Positions 52,544-61,024 of a stretch of DNA of 64,000 nt are shown here, piece by piece. The notes beneath the pieces were generated by a model. It was not told the origin of the DNA and searched no databases. It worked only from the letters and a program-made list of their open reading frames with translations. Where the stretch lies: contig NZ_SOMN01000003.1 in assembly GCF_004564235.1 (NCBI RefSeq), positions 186,001 to 250,000 on the forward strand. The letters run 5' to 3'. The stretch comes from Cohnella luojiensis. GTDB lineage: Bacteria > Bacillota > Bacilli > Paenibacillales > Paenibacillaceae. Each line of letters begins with the position of its first letter. The stretch's first letter is position 1. The position numbers and the translations under genes are program-made.

Positions 52544-53449
52544 ATGGGAACTAAGAAATTAACCAGAGGCGCGCCCTGGTCGGATCGGTTATTCGATGTC
52601 ATCGTTTATACAGTAATTATCTTTGCTACTCTAATTACTCTATATCCGTTTCTGAATGTACTAGCCATCTCGTTAAATGATTCGATAGACAGCGTACGAG
52701 GCGGTATTACAATCTATCCGCGACAATTTACATTGAAAAATTATGAGACGATATTTGCTTTCTCAGGTCTTGTCACTGGGCTGAAAATATCGATACTACG
52801 AACCATTATTGGAACCCTACTAGGTTTAATGAGCGCATCAATGCTTGCGTATACATTGAGCAGGGTTGACTTTCAAGGGCGTAAATTCGTATCTACGTTT
52901 CTCGCGCTTACCATGTATGTATCCGGCGGATTGATCCCCTTCTATATTCTAATTAGAGATCTCAATATGATGGGAACCTTCGCGGTTTATGTACTTCCAG
53001 GCCTTGTCAGCGCGTTTAATGTGTTTGTAATCCGGTCCTTTATCGATGGAATACCTTATGCATTGCAGGAATCGGCCAAGCTAGATGGGGCGAACGATCT
53101 AACTATTTACTGGCGAGTTATTCTACCTCTAACAAAGCCGGCGCTCGCTACAATTGCTCTTTTCCTAGCAGTAGGTCAGTGGAACTCTTGGATTGATACG
53201 TATTTATATAATGGCTCTCAAGAACATTTAACGACGTTGCAATTCGAGTTGATGAAAGTCATTCAAAGTACGACTACCAACGTTGATAGCTTTCGAGGCA
53301 AGAATATGACCGCGGTTATGGCTCAGGTTTCTCCGGAATCCGTTAAGATGGCCATCACTATTGTTGTAACTGTTCCCATCTTGATCGTTTATCCATTCCT
53401 GCAAGGCTATTTTGTCAAAGGTATGACATTAGGTGCAGTAAAGAGCTAA
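52544..53449 (+). CDS. Sugar ABC permease, LplC type
   Basis: The second CUT1 permease, 301 residues, six transmembrane helices, EAA loop QESAKLDGANDLTIYWRVIL. ATG 52544 follows AGGGAGG. It pairs with the LplB-type subunit upstream, and the binding protein follows 76 bp downstream. Confidence 0.92.
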   Translation: MGTKKLTRGAPWSDRLFDVIVYTVIIFATLITLYPFLNVLAISLNDSIDSVRGGITIYPRQFTLKNYETIFAFSGLVTGLKISILRTIIGTLLGLMSASMLAYTLSRVDFQGRKFVSTFLALTMYVSGGLIPFYILIRDLNMMGTFAVYVLPGLVSAFNVFVIRSFIDGIPYALQESAKLDGANDLTIYWRVILPLTKPALATIALFLAVGQWNSWIDTYLYNGSQEHLTTLQFELMKVIQSTTTNVDSFRGKNMTAVMAQVSPESVKMAITIVVTVPILIVYPFLQGYFVKGMTLGAVKS

Positions 53450-53525
53450 TGGTCTATCAGTATCGGTATTCGCAGGGAAACCTGTTATACAATAGAAACT
53501 ACATTTACTGGGAGGGTTCGAAATA

Positions 53526-55265
53526 ATGTCAAGACTAAAAAGCAAGGCTGCAATTTTTCTAACACTTACATTACTCACGAGTCTGATTGCTGGGTGCAGT
53601 GGTAACAACAATGCGAATACTTCGAGTCCAGAAGCCAGTCCGAAAGCTGAAGCGAGTGCTAGCAGCCCAGAAGCAAGTGCAAGCGCCGAACAGGATTTAA
53701 CGCCGATTACTTTCACCATGTTTGCTGAAGACGGGAATCCAAACTGGAGCAATATGCAGGACGAAGTGAGTAAAGAAATTACCAGAAAAACAGGTGTAAC
53801 ATTAGATGCGGAATTCGCAGTAGGCGACCCCGCGCAGAAAGTCGCGTTAATCGCGGCAAGCGGAGAATTTCCGGATATTATCTCAGCTAAAGGAGATATC
53901 GGGAAGTTAGTTGATGCCGGCGCTGTAATAGATTTAACTGATCTAATTGAGCAGCATGCTCCAAATATTAAGAGAGTGCTCGGCGACAATCTTGCTCGTG
54001 CAAAATATACCAATGAAGATCAATCGATTTATGCCATACCTACATGGGCAGCTGTTGACGAGAAAAGATTTGTTGCTGGTGGAGGCTTCGAGCTGCAGCA
54101 TCGTGTAGTAAAAGAAGCAGGTTACCCTGAAATTCGCACCGTTCAAGATTATGAAAATGTTATCAAGGCATACTTGGAAAAGCATCCAACAGACGAGAAC
54201 GGTAATAAAAATATTGGTGTTTCCCTTAATGCGGATGACTGGCACATGTATATTTCCGTAACGAATCCGGCAGTAGCTACTACAGGCGGTTCCGATGATG
54301 GTGAATATTTCATCAATCAAGAAACTCATGAAGCAACTTATCATTTCCGTCGTCCAGAAGAAAAAGAATATTTCCGCTGGTTGAACCACATGAACGATAT
54401 CGGATTGCTTGACAAAGAAAGCTTTGTTCAAAAATATGATCAATATAAAGCAAAAGTTGCGACTGGCCGTGTTCTAGGACTCATTGACCAAGACTGGGAT
54501 TATAACGATAGCCAACAAGCATTGAAAACCGCAGGAAAATTTGACCAAACTTACGGTCACTATCCTGTCACGATGTCGAAGGATATCAAAGAAGCTTCGT
54601 TCTGGCCGACTGGCTTTATGGGAGGCTACGGTATTGCCATCTCCAGTACAGCTAAAGACCCTGTTCGTATTATTAAATTCTTAGACTTCTTAGCTTCGGA
54701 CGAGGGTCAAATCCTAAATAACTGGGGTATCGAAGGAAAACACTATGTCATGGAGAACGGTAAACGGGTCGTGCCTAAAGAAGTACAGGATCGCATTAAT
54801 AACGACAATACAGCATTCACGAAAGAAACTGGAATTGGCTTCTATTGGAACATGATGGTTCACTATGGCGACGGTGCCAAAGATTCAACTGGAAATTATT
54901 ACACTAAGAACTACCCTGAGCAATTGGTTGTTGGATACAGCGATGCTGAGAAAGAAACACTTGCTGCATACGATGCGACAACATGGAAGGATTTGTTCCC
55001 GAAAGAGGATGAATTCAAAGAAAAAGCTTATGGCGCTGCTTGGAATATTTCGATCCCAGGTGAGGATGAAGTCTCCATTCTCGGAACAAAGATGAGAGAT
55101 ATCACTTGGAAAAGAATACCGGAAGCAATCTTAGCTAAGCCTGCAGATTTTGATAAAATCTGGGATGCCTATATGCAAGATCTGGAAAAAGCGGGTGTCG
55201 AAAAAATGGAAAAAGGCTATACAAAATATGTTCAAGATCGTGTAGCACTTTGGAGCTCGAAATAA
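53526..55265 (+). CDS. LplA-type solute-binding lipoprotein
   Basis: A 579-residue extracellular sugar-binding protein. Signal and lipobox LIAGC (Cys24) are followed by an Ala/Ser/Glu-rich tether (about 25-57) and a two-lobed family 1 binding fold. Long (about 550-residue) binding proteins of this kind accompany LplB/LplC permeases and YesM/YesN regulators in Paenibacillus. ATG 53526 follows GGGAGGG. It ends in VQDRVALWSSK; 1 nt after its stop a second, similar C-terminal coding tail begins in another frame. Confidence 0.92.
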   Translation: MSRLKSKAAIFLTLTLLTSLIAGCSGNNNANTSSPEASPKAEASASSPEASASAEQDLTPITFTMFAEDGNPNWSNMQDEVSKEITRKTGVTLDAEFAVGDPAQKVALIAASGEFPDIISAKGDIGKLVDAGAVIDLTDLIEQHAPNIKRVLGDNLARAKYTNEDQSIYAIPTWAAVDEKRFVAGGGFELQHRVVKEAGYPEIRTVQDYENVIKAYLEKHPTDENGNKNIGVSLNADDWHMYISVTNPAVATTGGSDDGEYFINQETHEATYHFRRPEEKEYFRWLNHMNDIGLLDKESFVQKYDQYKAKVATGRVLGLIDQDWDYNDSQQALKTAGKFDQTYGHYPVTMSKDIKEASFWPTGFMGGYGIAISSTAKDPVRIIKFLDFLASDEGQILNNWGIEGKHYVMENGKRVVPKEVQDRINNDNTAFTKETGIGFYWNMMVHYGDGAKDSTGNYYTKNYPEQLVVGYSDAEKETLAAYDATTWKDLFPKEDEFKEKAYGAAWNISIPGEDEVSILGTKMRDITWKRIPEAILAKPADFDKIWDAYMQDLEKAGVEKMEKGYTKYVQDRVALWSSK

Positions 55266-55266
55266 A

Positions 55267-55323
55267 GCAGAAGAGCTTCGTGGCGAACTTGTCGCTGATC
55301 GCGTTAAACTTTGGAACGAGTAA
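55267..55323 (+). pseudogene. Relic C-terminus of a second binding protein
   Basis: Directly after the binding-protein stop, a different frame reads AEELRGELVADRVKLWNE then stop. It parallels the real gene's end (VQDRVALWSSK): same D-R-V-x-L-W core at the same distance from the stop. It has no start or ribosome site. It looks like the last 18 codons of a paralogous gene, left after deletion or recombination. Confidence 0.65.
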
Positions 55324-55341
55324 GAAAATCAGTATAATAAT

Positions 55342-55374
55342 AAAGAGAGCCCGAGTTCGCTCGAGCTCTCTTTC
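55342..55374 (+). terminator. Terminator after the binding-protein gene
   Basis: AAAGAGAGC/GCTCTCTTT outer stem, CGAG/CTCG inner stem and a TTCG tetraloop, followed by T-rich sequence. It lies 25 bp before the GH95 start and may set a lower GH95 level by partial read-through. Confidence 0.85.
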
Positions 55375-55397
55375 TACATATGAAGGAGTGATTTGCA

Positions 55398-57755
55398 TTG
55401 GGTGAGAGAAGCCATAACGAATGGAAGCTTTGGTATAAGCAGCCAGCCGCCGAATGGGAAGAAGCTTTACCGATCGGTAACGGCCGATTGGGCGGTATGG
55501 TATTCGGAGGAACCGAAGTAGAACGTATCGCCTTGAACGATGATACGTTATGGGCTGGGTTTCCTCGCGATACGATCAATTATGAGGCGCGACGTTATCT
55601 GGATCGCGCGAGAGCGTTAATCTTCGACGGGCAGAACGTAGAAGCCCAGAAGCTCATTGAGGCGAAGATGCTTGGTCGGGATTGCGAACCTTATTTGCCG
55701 TTAGGCAACCTGCTCCTATCAAGGGTCGGCGGAACGGTGCCATATTCGGATTACCGGCGCGAACTAAGCTTAGCGGACGGATTGGTTACGGTTTCGTATC
55801 GTTCCGGCCAAACCCGAATCTCAGGCGAGTATTTCGCCAGTGTTCCCGATCAGGTCATATGCGTGCGTTACATTGCCCAAGAAGGCTTATTGAATATGGA
55901 TTTCACTTTTGATTCTCCGCTGCGCTGCGCGACAAGGGCGGAGGGGAATGCTTTGGTTATGACAGGGCGCGCTCCCAGCCACGTCTCGGAAAATTATCGC
56001 GGAGACCATCCAGCTTCCGTTATGTACGAGGAAGGCTTAGGCATGCCCTATGAAGCACATGCGAGGATCGAATCGGATGGACTTGTGCACTCGGGGGAAA
56101 AACAGCTGGAGGTTCGGAACGCAAATGTCATTACGATTTATTTAGCTGCTGCGACCGGATTCGTAGATTATAATAGCAACCCGATTGGCGACGGTATTTC
56201 AGATCGCTGCTGCAAGACTTTAGATTCGGCGGCGGGTCTCGGTTATGAAAAGGTAAAGAAGCGCCATATCGAAGAACACCGGTCTTTGTTCGATCGGGTT
56301 GATCTGAGGCTAGGCGCTAACGATCAGACGGATCGGATCAACATTCCAACGGACCTGCGGTTATCCGCCTATAAGGAAACAAAAGAGGATCCGGGGCTAG
56401 AATCCTTGTATTTCCATTATGGACGTTATTTGCTTATGGCTAGTTCCAGGCCGGGAACGGAGCCTGCCAATCTCCAAGGGATATGGAATCCGCATGTTCA
56501 GCCTCCTTGGCATAGCGACTATACGGTCAACATCAACACGGAGATGAACTATTGGCTCGCGGAGGTTTGCAATCTAAGCGAATGCCAATTGCCTCTATTC
56601 GATATGCTGGACGATTTGAGCAAGAGCGGGCGCCGAACCGCCGAGATCCATTATGGCTGCCGGGGATGGGCAACGAACCATAATGTCGACATCTGGAGAA
56701 TGACGACTCCGACTGGCGGGAGCGCATGCTGGGCATTCTGGCCGTTAGGCGGAGCTTGGATGGTGCGTCATCTATGGGATCGATACTTATTTGATTTGGA
56801 TACCGATTTTCTGCGCGAACGGGCCTATCCGCTAATGAAGGGGGCTGCGCTATTCTGCTTAGATTGGCTTATTGAAGGACCCGACGGGAAGTGGGTAACC
56901 AACCCTTCCACTTCGCCCGAGAATGCATTCCTAACCTCGGACGGGCAAACTTGTAATGTCACGCAAGCCTCGACGATGGACATTATGATCATTCGCGAGC
57001 TATTCAAGAACTGCTTGGAAGCCGCTCGAATTCTTGGCATGAATGACGATTTCCAGCTTGAAATAGGGAATGCGATGGAGAAGCTGCCATCGTATAAGAT
57101 CGGACGACACGGTCAAATCCAGGAATGGTACGAGGATTACGAAGAAGCAGAGCTGGGGCATCGCCACATTTCCCACCTTTACGGACTTCATCCTAGCGAC
57201 CAGATCCATGAAGGCACTCCCGAATTATTCGAAGCGGCAAGAGTAACGTTAGAACGCCGATTGGCGCACGGGGGAGGGCATACCGGCTGGAGCTGCGCAT
57301 GGCTGATCAACCAGTTCGCGCGACTTAAGGATACGAAACAAGCTTACGCAAGCGTTCAAACGCTGCTGACTCATTCCACTTATCCGAATTTATTCGATGC
57401 TCATCCGCCTTTCCAGATCGACGGGAATTTCGGGGGGACTGCCGGCATCGCCGAAATGCTGCTTCAAAGCCACCTCGGCGTCATCGAGTTGTTGCCTGCT
57501 CTTCCGGAGGCTTGGCCGGAAGGCCGTGTTAGCGGCTTAAAAGCAAGGGGTGGTTTCATCATCGGCATGGAGTGGAAAGACGATAGGTTGGTGGAAGCAT
57601 TCGTGTTATCAGTCAAAGGCGGCAAGTGCAACATACGCTACGCTAAAGCACGGACGGACATCATCATCACTACAGAAGAGGGCGCCGCGGTTCCCGCTGT
57701 TGATGGGGCGTTTGAGTCGGAAGCAGGCGTGAAATACCGGATTCGTATTCAATGA
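55398..57755 (+). CDS. GH95 alpha-L-fucosidase/galactosidase-type enzyme
   Basis: A 785-residue cytoplasmic glycoside hydrolase (no signal). N-terminal beta-sandwich with WYKQPAAEWEEALPIGNGRLGGM, then an (alpha/alpha)6 barrel. Residues matching the GH95 active site are visible: Asn378 and Asn380 in YTVNINTEMNYW, acid Glu508 in STSPENAF, and Asp675 in FQIDGNFGG. GH95 enzymes remove alpha-1,2-fucose or the related alpha-L-galactose from plant or host glycans. Start TTG 55398 follows GAAGGAGTG. With the importer and GH3 enzyme it suggests uptake and intracellular trimming of a fucosylated oligosaccharide. Confidence 0.92.
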   Translation: MGERSHNEWKLWYKQPAAEWEEALPIGNGRLGGMVFGGTEVERIALNDDTLWAGFPRDTINYEARRYLDRARALIFDGQNVEAQKLIEAKMLGRDCEPYLPLGNLLLSRVGGTVPYSDYRRELSLADGLVTVSYRSGQTRISGEYFASVPDQVICVRYIAQEGLLNMDFTFDSPLRCATRAEGNALVMTGRAPSHVSENYRGDHPASVMYEEGLGMPYEAHARIESDGLVHSGEKQLEVRNANVITIYLAAATGFVDYNSNPIGDGISDRCCKTLDSAAGLGYEKVKKRHIEEHRSLFDRVDLRLGANDQTDRINIPTDLRLSAYKETKEDPGLESLYFHYGRYLLMASSRPGTEPANLQGIWNPHVQPPWHSDYTVNINTEMNYWLAEVCNLSECQLPLFDMLDDLSKSGRRTAEIHYGCRGWATNHNVDIWRMTTPTGGSACWAFWPLGGAWMVRHLWDRYLFDLDTDFLRERAYPLMKGAALFCLDWLIEGPDGKWVTNPSTSPENAFLTSDGQTCNVTQASTMDIMIIRELFKNCLEAARILGMNDDFQLEIGNAMEKLPSYKIGRHGQIQEWYEDYEEAELGHRHISHLYGLHPSDQIHEGTPELFEAARVTLERRLAHGGGHTGWSCAWLINQFARLKDTKQAYASVQTLLTHSTYPNLFDAHPPFQIDGNFGGTAGIAEMLLQSHLGVIELLPALPEAWPEGRVSGLKARGGFIIGMEWKDDRLVEAFVLSVKGGKCNIRYAKARTDIIITTEEGAAVPAVDGAFESEAGVKYRIRIQ

Positions 57756-57779
57756 ACAAGCTAAACCACTTTTGATATT

Positions 57780-58184
57780 TCAATCGGTAATATTTCTCGT
57801 ATAATATTCGATAATATCTTTGCGCCGGATGATTCCGACGAAGACGCCATCGTCGTCAACGACGGGGACGAAATTCTGATCGGCCGCCAATACTAACATA
57901 TCCTCCATCTGAGCGTTGATCGCAACGCATTCGTTATGGATGCGTTTCTTGATTTGGGTTACCGGAACTTGATCCATATTGTCGAAGGTCAACCCGGGCG
58001 TATTTTTCAACTTCCATAACAAGTCGCCTTCCGACAAAGTACCAATATATATTCCTTCGCTATCGATGAGAGGGATTGCTGTATAGTGGTAAGCTTCGAG
58101 CTGCTCCATGGCTACTTTCATGGATACGGAGGTCGTAATGAAAGAAACTTTGTCTTTAGGCAATAAAAAAGAACTTATTTCCAT
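57780..58184 (-). CDS. CBS-domain pair protein
   Basis: A 134-residue stand-alone pair of CBS domains (about 8-60 and 75-132) with IPLIDSEGIYIGTLSEGDLL and FVPVVDDDGVFVGIIRRKDII. Such proteins bind adenosine nucleotides; in B. subtilis the related DarB (YkuL) binds c-di-AMP and controls Rel and pyruvate carboxylase. I cannot tell by eye whether this one binds c-di-AMP. ATG 58184 follows GGAGAG. It converges on the GH95 gene across 24 bp and is unlikely to belong to that locus. Confidence 0.85.
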   Translation of the reverse strand: MEISSFLLPKDKVSFITTSVSMKVAMEQLEAYHYTAIPLIDSEGIYIGTLSEGDLLWKLKNTPGLTFDNMDQVPVTQIKKRIHNECVAINAQMEDMLVLAADQNFVPVVDDDGVFVGIIRRKDIIEYYTRNITD

Positions 58185-58284
58185 CGTGATGAGCTCTCCT
58201 TTACTCTGGAGTATTCAATAACCGACACTTTCATTAAAGCATACTTTGCTCCTTTATAGGATTGGAAATTGAAGGTTGAAAACT

Positions 58285-58330
58285 CAAAAAGGATATGGGG
58301 CTTTCTTCCGAAGAAAAGCTCCGTATCCTT
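58285..58330 (-). terminator. Terminator after the VOC-family gene
   Basis: On the minus strand AAGGATACGGAGCTTT pairs with AAAGCCCCATATCCTT (some mismatches) around CTTCGG, then five T. Confidence 0.8.
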
Positions 58331-58363
58331 AATTAATGCTTCCAATCAAGCTTAAAACACCTT

Positions 58364-58780
58364 TTATTCGCCGTCGTAATTAAATTGCCATTCAATTCCG
58401 AGTTTATCCGTTAAGCTTCCGTAGCATTTGCTCCAGAAGGTCTCTTGAAGCTCCATGCCGATCTTGCCGCCTTCTTTCAGCTTATGGAAATACGACTTCA
58501 CCTCTTCCAAGTTCTTGCTAACGATGGAAAGGCTTATGTTGTTTCCTTGAACGAAAGGCATTCCCGGGAACACATCGGAGAACATAACGTTGCTCCCCTG
58601 GATGTTTAGCCGTGCGTGCATGATTAAGTGTTTCGCTTCCTCCGGAAGAGGATAGTCGGGGTGCGGCGGCGCATCTCCGAAAGTGGTAAGCATCATGATT
58701 TCCGTTTCGAATACTTGAGCATAATACTCGACGGCTTCGCGGCAATTCCCATTAAAATTAAGATAAGCATCAACGGACAT
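58364..58780 (-). CDS. PhnB-like VOC-fold protein
   Basis: A 138-residue glyoxalase/VOC protein of the PhnB/YjdN subgroup: AYLNFNGNCREAVEYYAQVF at the N-terminus, MHARLNIQGSNVMFSD in the middle and WSKCYGSLTDKLGIEWQFN at the end. Function is unknown despite the name; no phosphonate genes are nearby. ATG 58780 is chosen because AAGGAG lies 8-9 nt upstream; an in-frame GTG at 58789 touches that site. Confidence 0.87.
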   Translation of the reverse strand: MSVDAYLNFNGNCREAVEYYAQVFETEIMMLTTFGDAPPHPDYPLPEEAKHLIMHARLNIQGSNVMFSDVFPGMPFVQGNNISLSIVSKNLEEVKSYFHKLKEGGKIGMELQETFWSKCYGSLTDKLGIEWQFNYDGE

Positions 58781-58904
58781 TAATTTCACTCCTTATCCAT
58801 ATTTGGAAAATGAATACCAAGCAATTATAACATCACAAGGCGAATTTTCAAATTTCCGCTTGATCCTCGGTCGGCGCGGTTTGAAAGCCGGGGGATGCTT
58901 TTCT

Positions 58905-58932
58905 TTGTTTTGGACAATTTTTCCGGTACAAT
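58905..58932 (+). promoter_or_regulatory. Promoter of the aldo/keto reductase gene
   Basis: TTGTTT and TACAAT, 16 nt apart, 44 bp before the start codon. Confidence 0.5.
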
Positions 58933-58975
58933 AAGTCAGGTAAGAGAAACTCAATGCAAAGGTGCGTGGGATTTC

Positions 58976-59956
58976 ATGAAGTTTAGTGCGCTGGGAAGAT
59001 CGGGTCTCAAAGTAAGCAAGCTTTGCCTTGGAACGATGAACTTTGGCGTGGATACGGACGAGAAAGAATCTTTCCGTATTATGGATGCCGCATTGGATGC
59101 TGGAATCAACTTCTTCGACACCGCGAACATTTATGGCTGGGGCAAGAATGCCGGAAGAACAGAGGAAATCATCGGACGCTGGTTCGCCCAGGGCGGGGGG
59201 CGACGCGAGAAAGTCGTACTGGCGACCAAGTTCTACGGAGATATGAGCCACGAATCCGATGGACCCAACAGTGAAGCAGGGTTATCCGCTTATAAGCTCC
59301 GTCGTCATTTAGATGGATCGCTCAAACGGCTGCAAACCGATCATATCGAGTTATATCAAATGCATCACGTCGACCGCAGCGTTTCTTGGGACGAGCTATG
59401 GGAAGCCTTTAACGTCGTTCTGCATCAAGGAAAAATCGGATACGTAGGTTCTAGCAATTTCGCCGGACGCGATCTTGTCAAAGCCCAATACGAAGCGAAG
59501 TCGAACCGTATGCTGGGACTTGTAAGCGAACAGCACAAATACAGCTTGTTATGTCGCCTGCCGGAGCTTGAAGTGTTGCCTGCGGCCGAGGAGCTTGGCA
59601 TTGGCGTTATCGCTTGGAGCCCGCTGGACGGCGGGTTGCTCAGCGGACATGCCTTGAAGCCGATCGAAGGCTCCAAGAGAGCGAATAATCCGGAGCGGGT
59701 AGAGAAGCACCGCGATCAACTGCACGCTTTCGAAGCGTTGTGCCGCGAGCTTGGAGAAAGCGAAGCGAACGTCGCGCTAGCATGGACGCTCGTACAGCCC
59801 GCGATGACAGCACCGATCATCGGACCAAGAACGTTCGATCAGCTGCAATCGGCACTAAGAGTCGTGGATATCGTATTGGAGGAAGACACGCTTAATCGAC
59901 TGGACGAGATTTTCCCGGGTCCCGGCGGTTCCGCTCCTAGAGCTTACGCTTGGTAA
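58976..59956 (+). CDS. Aldo/keto reductase
   Basis: A 326-residue NADPH-dependent oxidoreductase with a TIM-barrel. The catalytic tetrad is visible: Asp48 and Tyr53 (FFDTANIYG), Lys85 (ATKFYG) and His130 (YQMHHVD). C-terminal PIIGPRTFDQLQ is the cofactor-binding loop. It resembles YhdN/IolS-type reductases; the physiological substrate is unknown. ATG 58976 is supported by AAAGGTGCGTGGGA and by the promoter upstream; the in-frame start at 58895 would precede it. It stands alone between terminators. Confidence 0.9.
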   Translation: MKFSALGRSGLKVSKLCLGTMNFGVDTDEKESFRIMDAALDAGINFFDTANIYGWGKNAGRTEEIIGRWFAQGGGRREKVVLATKFYGDMSHESDGPNSEAGLSAYKLRRHLDGSLKRLQTDHIELYQMHHVDRSVSWDELWEAFNVVLHQGKIGYVGSSNFAGRDLVKAQYEAKSNRMLGLVSEQHKYSLLCRLPELEVLPAAEELGIGVIAWSPLDGGLLSGHALKPIEGSKRANNPERVEKHRDQLHAFEALCRELGESEANVALAWTLVQPAMTAPIIGPRTFDQLQSALRVVDIVLEEDTLNRLDEIFPGPGGSAPRAYAW

Positions 59957-60001
59957 TCGTCCAAGCCGAATTATGGAATTTATAACTACTTATCATAAAA
60001 A

Positions 60002-60023
60002 ACGGGGCGACTATTCGCCCCGT
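60002..60023 (-). terminator. Minus-oriented hairpin terminator
   Basis: ACGGGGCGA/TCGCCCCGT perfect 9-bp stem, 4-nt loop. The T run (six T) is on the minus-strand exit only. Confidence 0.65.
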
Positions 60024-60032
60024 CAGAACGTC

Positions 60033-60082
60033 GAGAAACCCACGTCGTCTTAATTAAGACGACGTGGGTTTCTCTTTTTTTT
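60033..60082 (+). terminator. Very long perfect palindrome terminator
   Basis: A 42-bp perfect palindrome (60033-60074; GAGAAACC at one end, centre TTAATTAA, GGTTTCTC at the other) followed by eight T. Terminates the aldo/keto reductase transcript. Confidence 0.92.
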
Positions 60083-60146
60083 GGCCAAGCCTCGAACGTT
60101 CCGAAAAAAGTCGTGATTAATGAAGGTGATTAAGTGTACAAGCATA

Positions 60147-60187
60147 TCTCTGATTCTCTGAATACTTTATAGTACCTGAATCAGAGA
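60147..60187. promoter_or_regulatory. Inverted repeat overlapping the CHRD ribosome site
   Basis: TCTCTGATTC (60147-60156) and GAATCAGAGA (60178-60187) are perfect arms; the second runs into the AGAGGAGG ribosome site. TATAGT between the arms could instead be a -10, making this an operator. Confidence 0.5.
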
Positions 60188-60200
60188 GGAGGAATACAGA

Positions 60201-60671
60201 ATGGCTGATTTTATTGCGATATTGCGAGGTCGATTTGAAGTGCCGCCGGTTGCCACGGATGCGACTGGAACAACGTTATTTCGACTTAGCGGTGATGGCA
60301 GGCGTCTGCACTTTTCTCTAAAAGTCAATAATATCCGAAACGCCACCCAAGCCCATATTCACTTGGGATTCCCCGGACAGAATGGGCCGATAGTCGCATT
60401 CCTGTTTGGTGCGGGCAGATCCGGTAATACAGGTGGGTCAGATTTTTTGGTGGAAGGTACCTTAACGCGCGAAGATTTGATCGGACCCCTAGAGTGGGGG
60501 ACGATCGCCGACCTCGTGCGTGAGATTCTGCGCGGTAATACCTATGTCAACGTTCATACGGTACAAAATCCGGATGGCGAAATACGCGGACAAATTGTAC
60601 CTACCCTAGGGACGATGTCGACGCGGAAGAGCAAAGCCGTGAAGAAGGGCTCCAGTAAACGAAAAACGTAG
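60201..60671 (+). CDS. CHRD-domain protein with basic tail
   Basis: A 156-residue protein consisting of one CHRD domain (about 5-135) with the conserved NATQAHIHLGFPGQNGPIVA and YVNVHTVQNPDGEIRGQI segments, then a Lys/Arg/Ser-rich tail (STRKSKAVKKGSSKRKT). There is no signal peptide. CHRD domains were named from chordin; their bacterial role is unknown. The basic tail could bind nucleic acid or an anionic polymer, or mark a spore-associated protein, but nothing here proves it. ATG 60201 follows AGAGAGGAGG. Confidence 0.85.
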   Translation: MADFIAILRGRFEVPPVATDATGTTLFRLSGDGRRLHFSLKVNNIRNATQAHIHLGFPGQNGPIVAFLFGAGRSGNTGGSDFLVEGTLTREDLIGPLEWGTIADLVREILRGNTYVNVHTVQNPDGEIRGQIVPTLGTMSTRKSKAVKKGSSKRKT

Positions 60672-60690
60672 AACCTGTATAAAAAGATAA

Positions 60691-60723
60691 AGCCCGCCAC
60701 TCTCTATTTAGAGAAGGCGGGCT
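60691..60723. terminator. Shared terminator, CHRD and YxcD-like genes
   Basis: AGCCCGCC/GGCGGGCT with inner TCTCT/AGAGA; the better T tract is on the minus exit. Confidence 0.75.
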
Positions 60724-60742
60724 ATTGACTTTTCGCTGACTA

Positions 60743-61018
60743 TTAAGAAATATCCGCCCACATCTCGTCTTCAACGTCGAGCGTAATTTGCGAAGGATAG
60801 ACTCGCTGGTCATACTCGGTAAGCATGTAACGCATGATCGCTTCCTTAAGATTTGCTTCGATCAAGATGCGTTGGCGCCCTTGGATCCAAACCTCGGCGC
60901 TGAAGCCTTGGTCTTCTTCGTACACGAGCTCGACTTCGACGGAGGTCACGGGCACTTCATAACGTTCCGCCATGTTCAGGCATACGGCGTTGACGATTTG
61001 ATCCATGCTAAGTCGCAT
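60743..61018 (-). CDS. YxcD-like (DUF2653) protein
   Basis: A 91-residue protein matching what I recall of the YxcD/DUF2653 family: MDQIVNAVCLNMAERYEVPV at the start, VEVELVYEEDQGFSAEVWI in the middle and an acidic end. Function unknown. It lies 6 bp after the membrane-protein gene upstream on the same strand, so the two are cotranscribed. Confidence 0.72.
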   Translation of the reverse strand: MRLSMDQIVNAVCLNMAERYEVPVTSVEVELVYEEDQGFSAEVWIQGRQRILIEANLKEAIMRYMLTEYDQRVYPSQITLDVEDEMWADIS

Positions 61019-61024
61019 TTTCGA

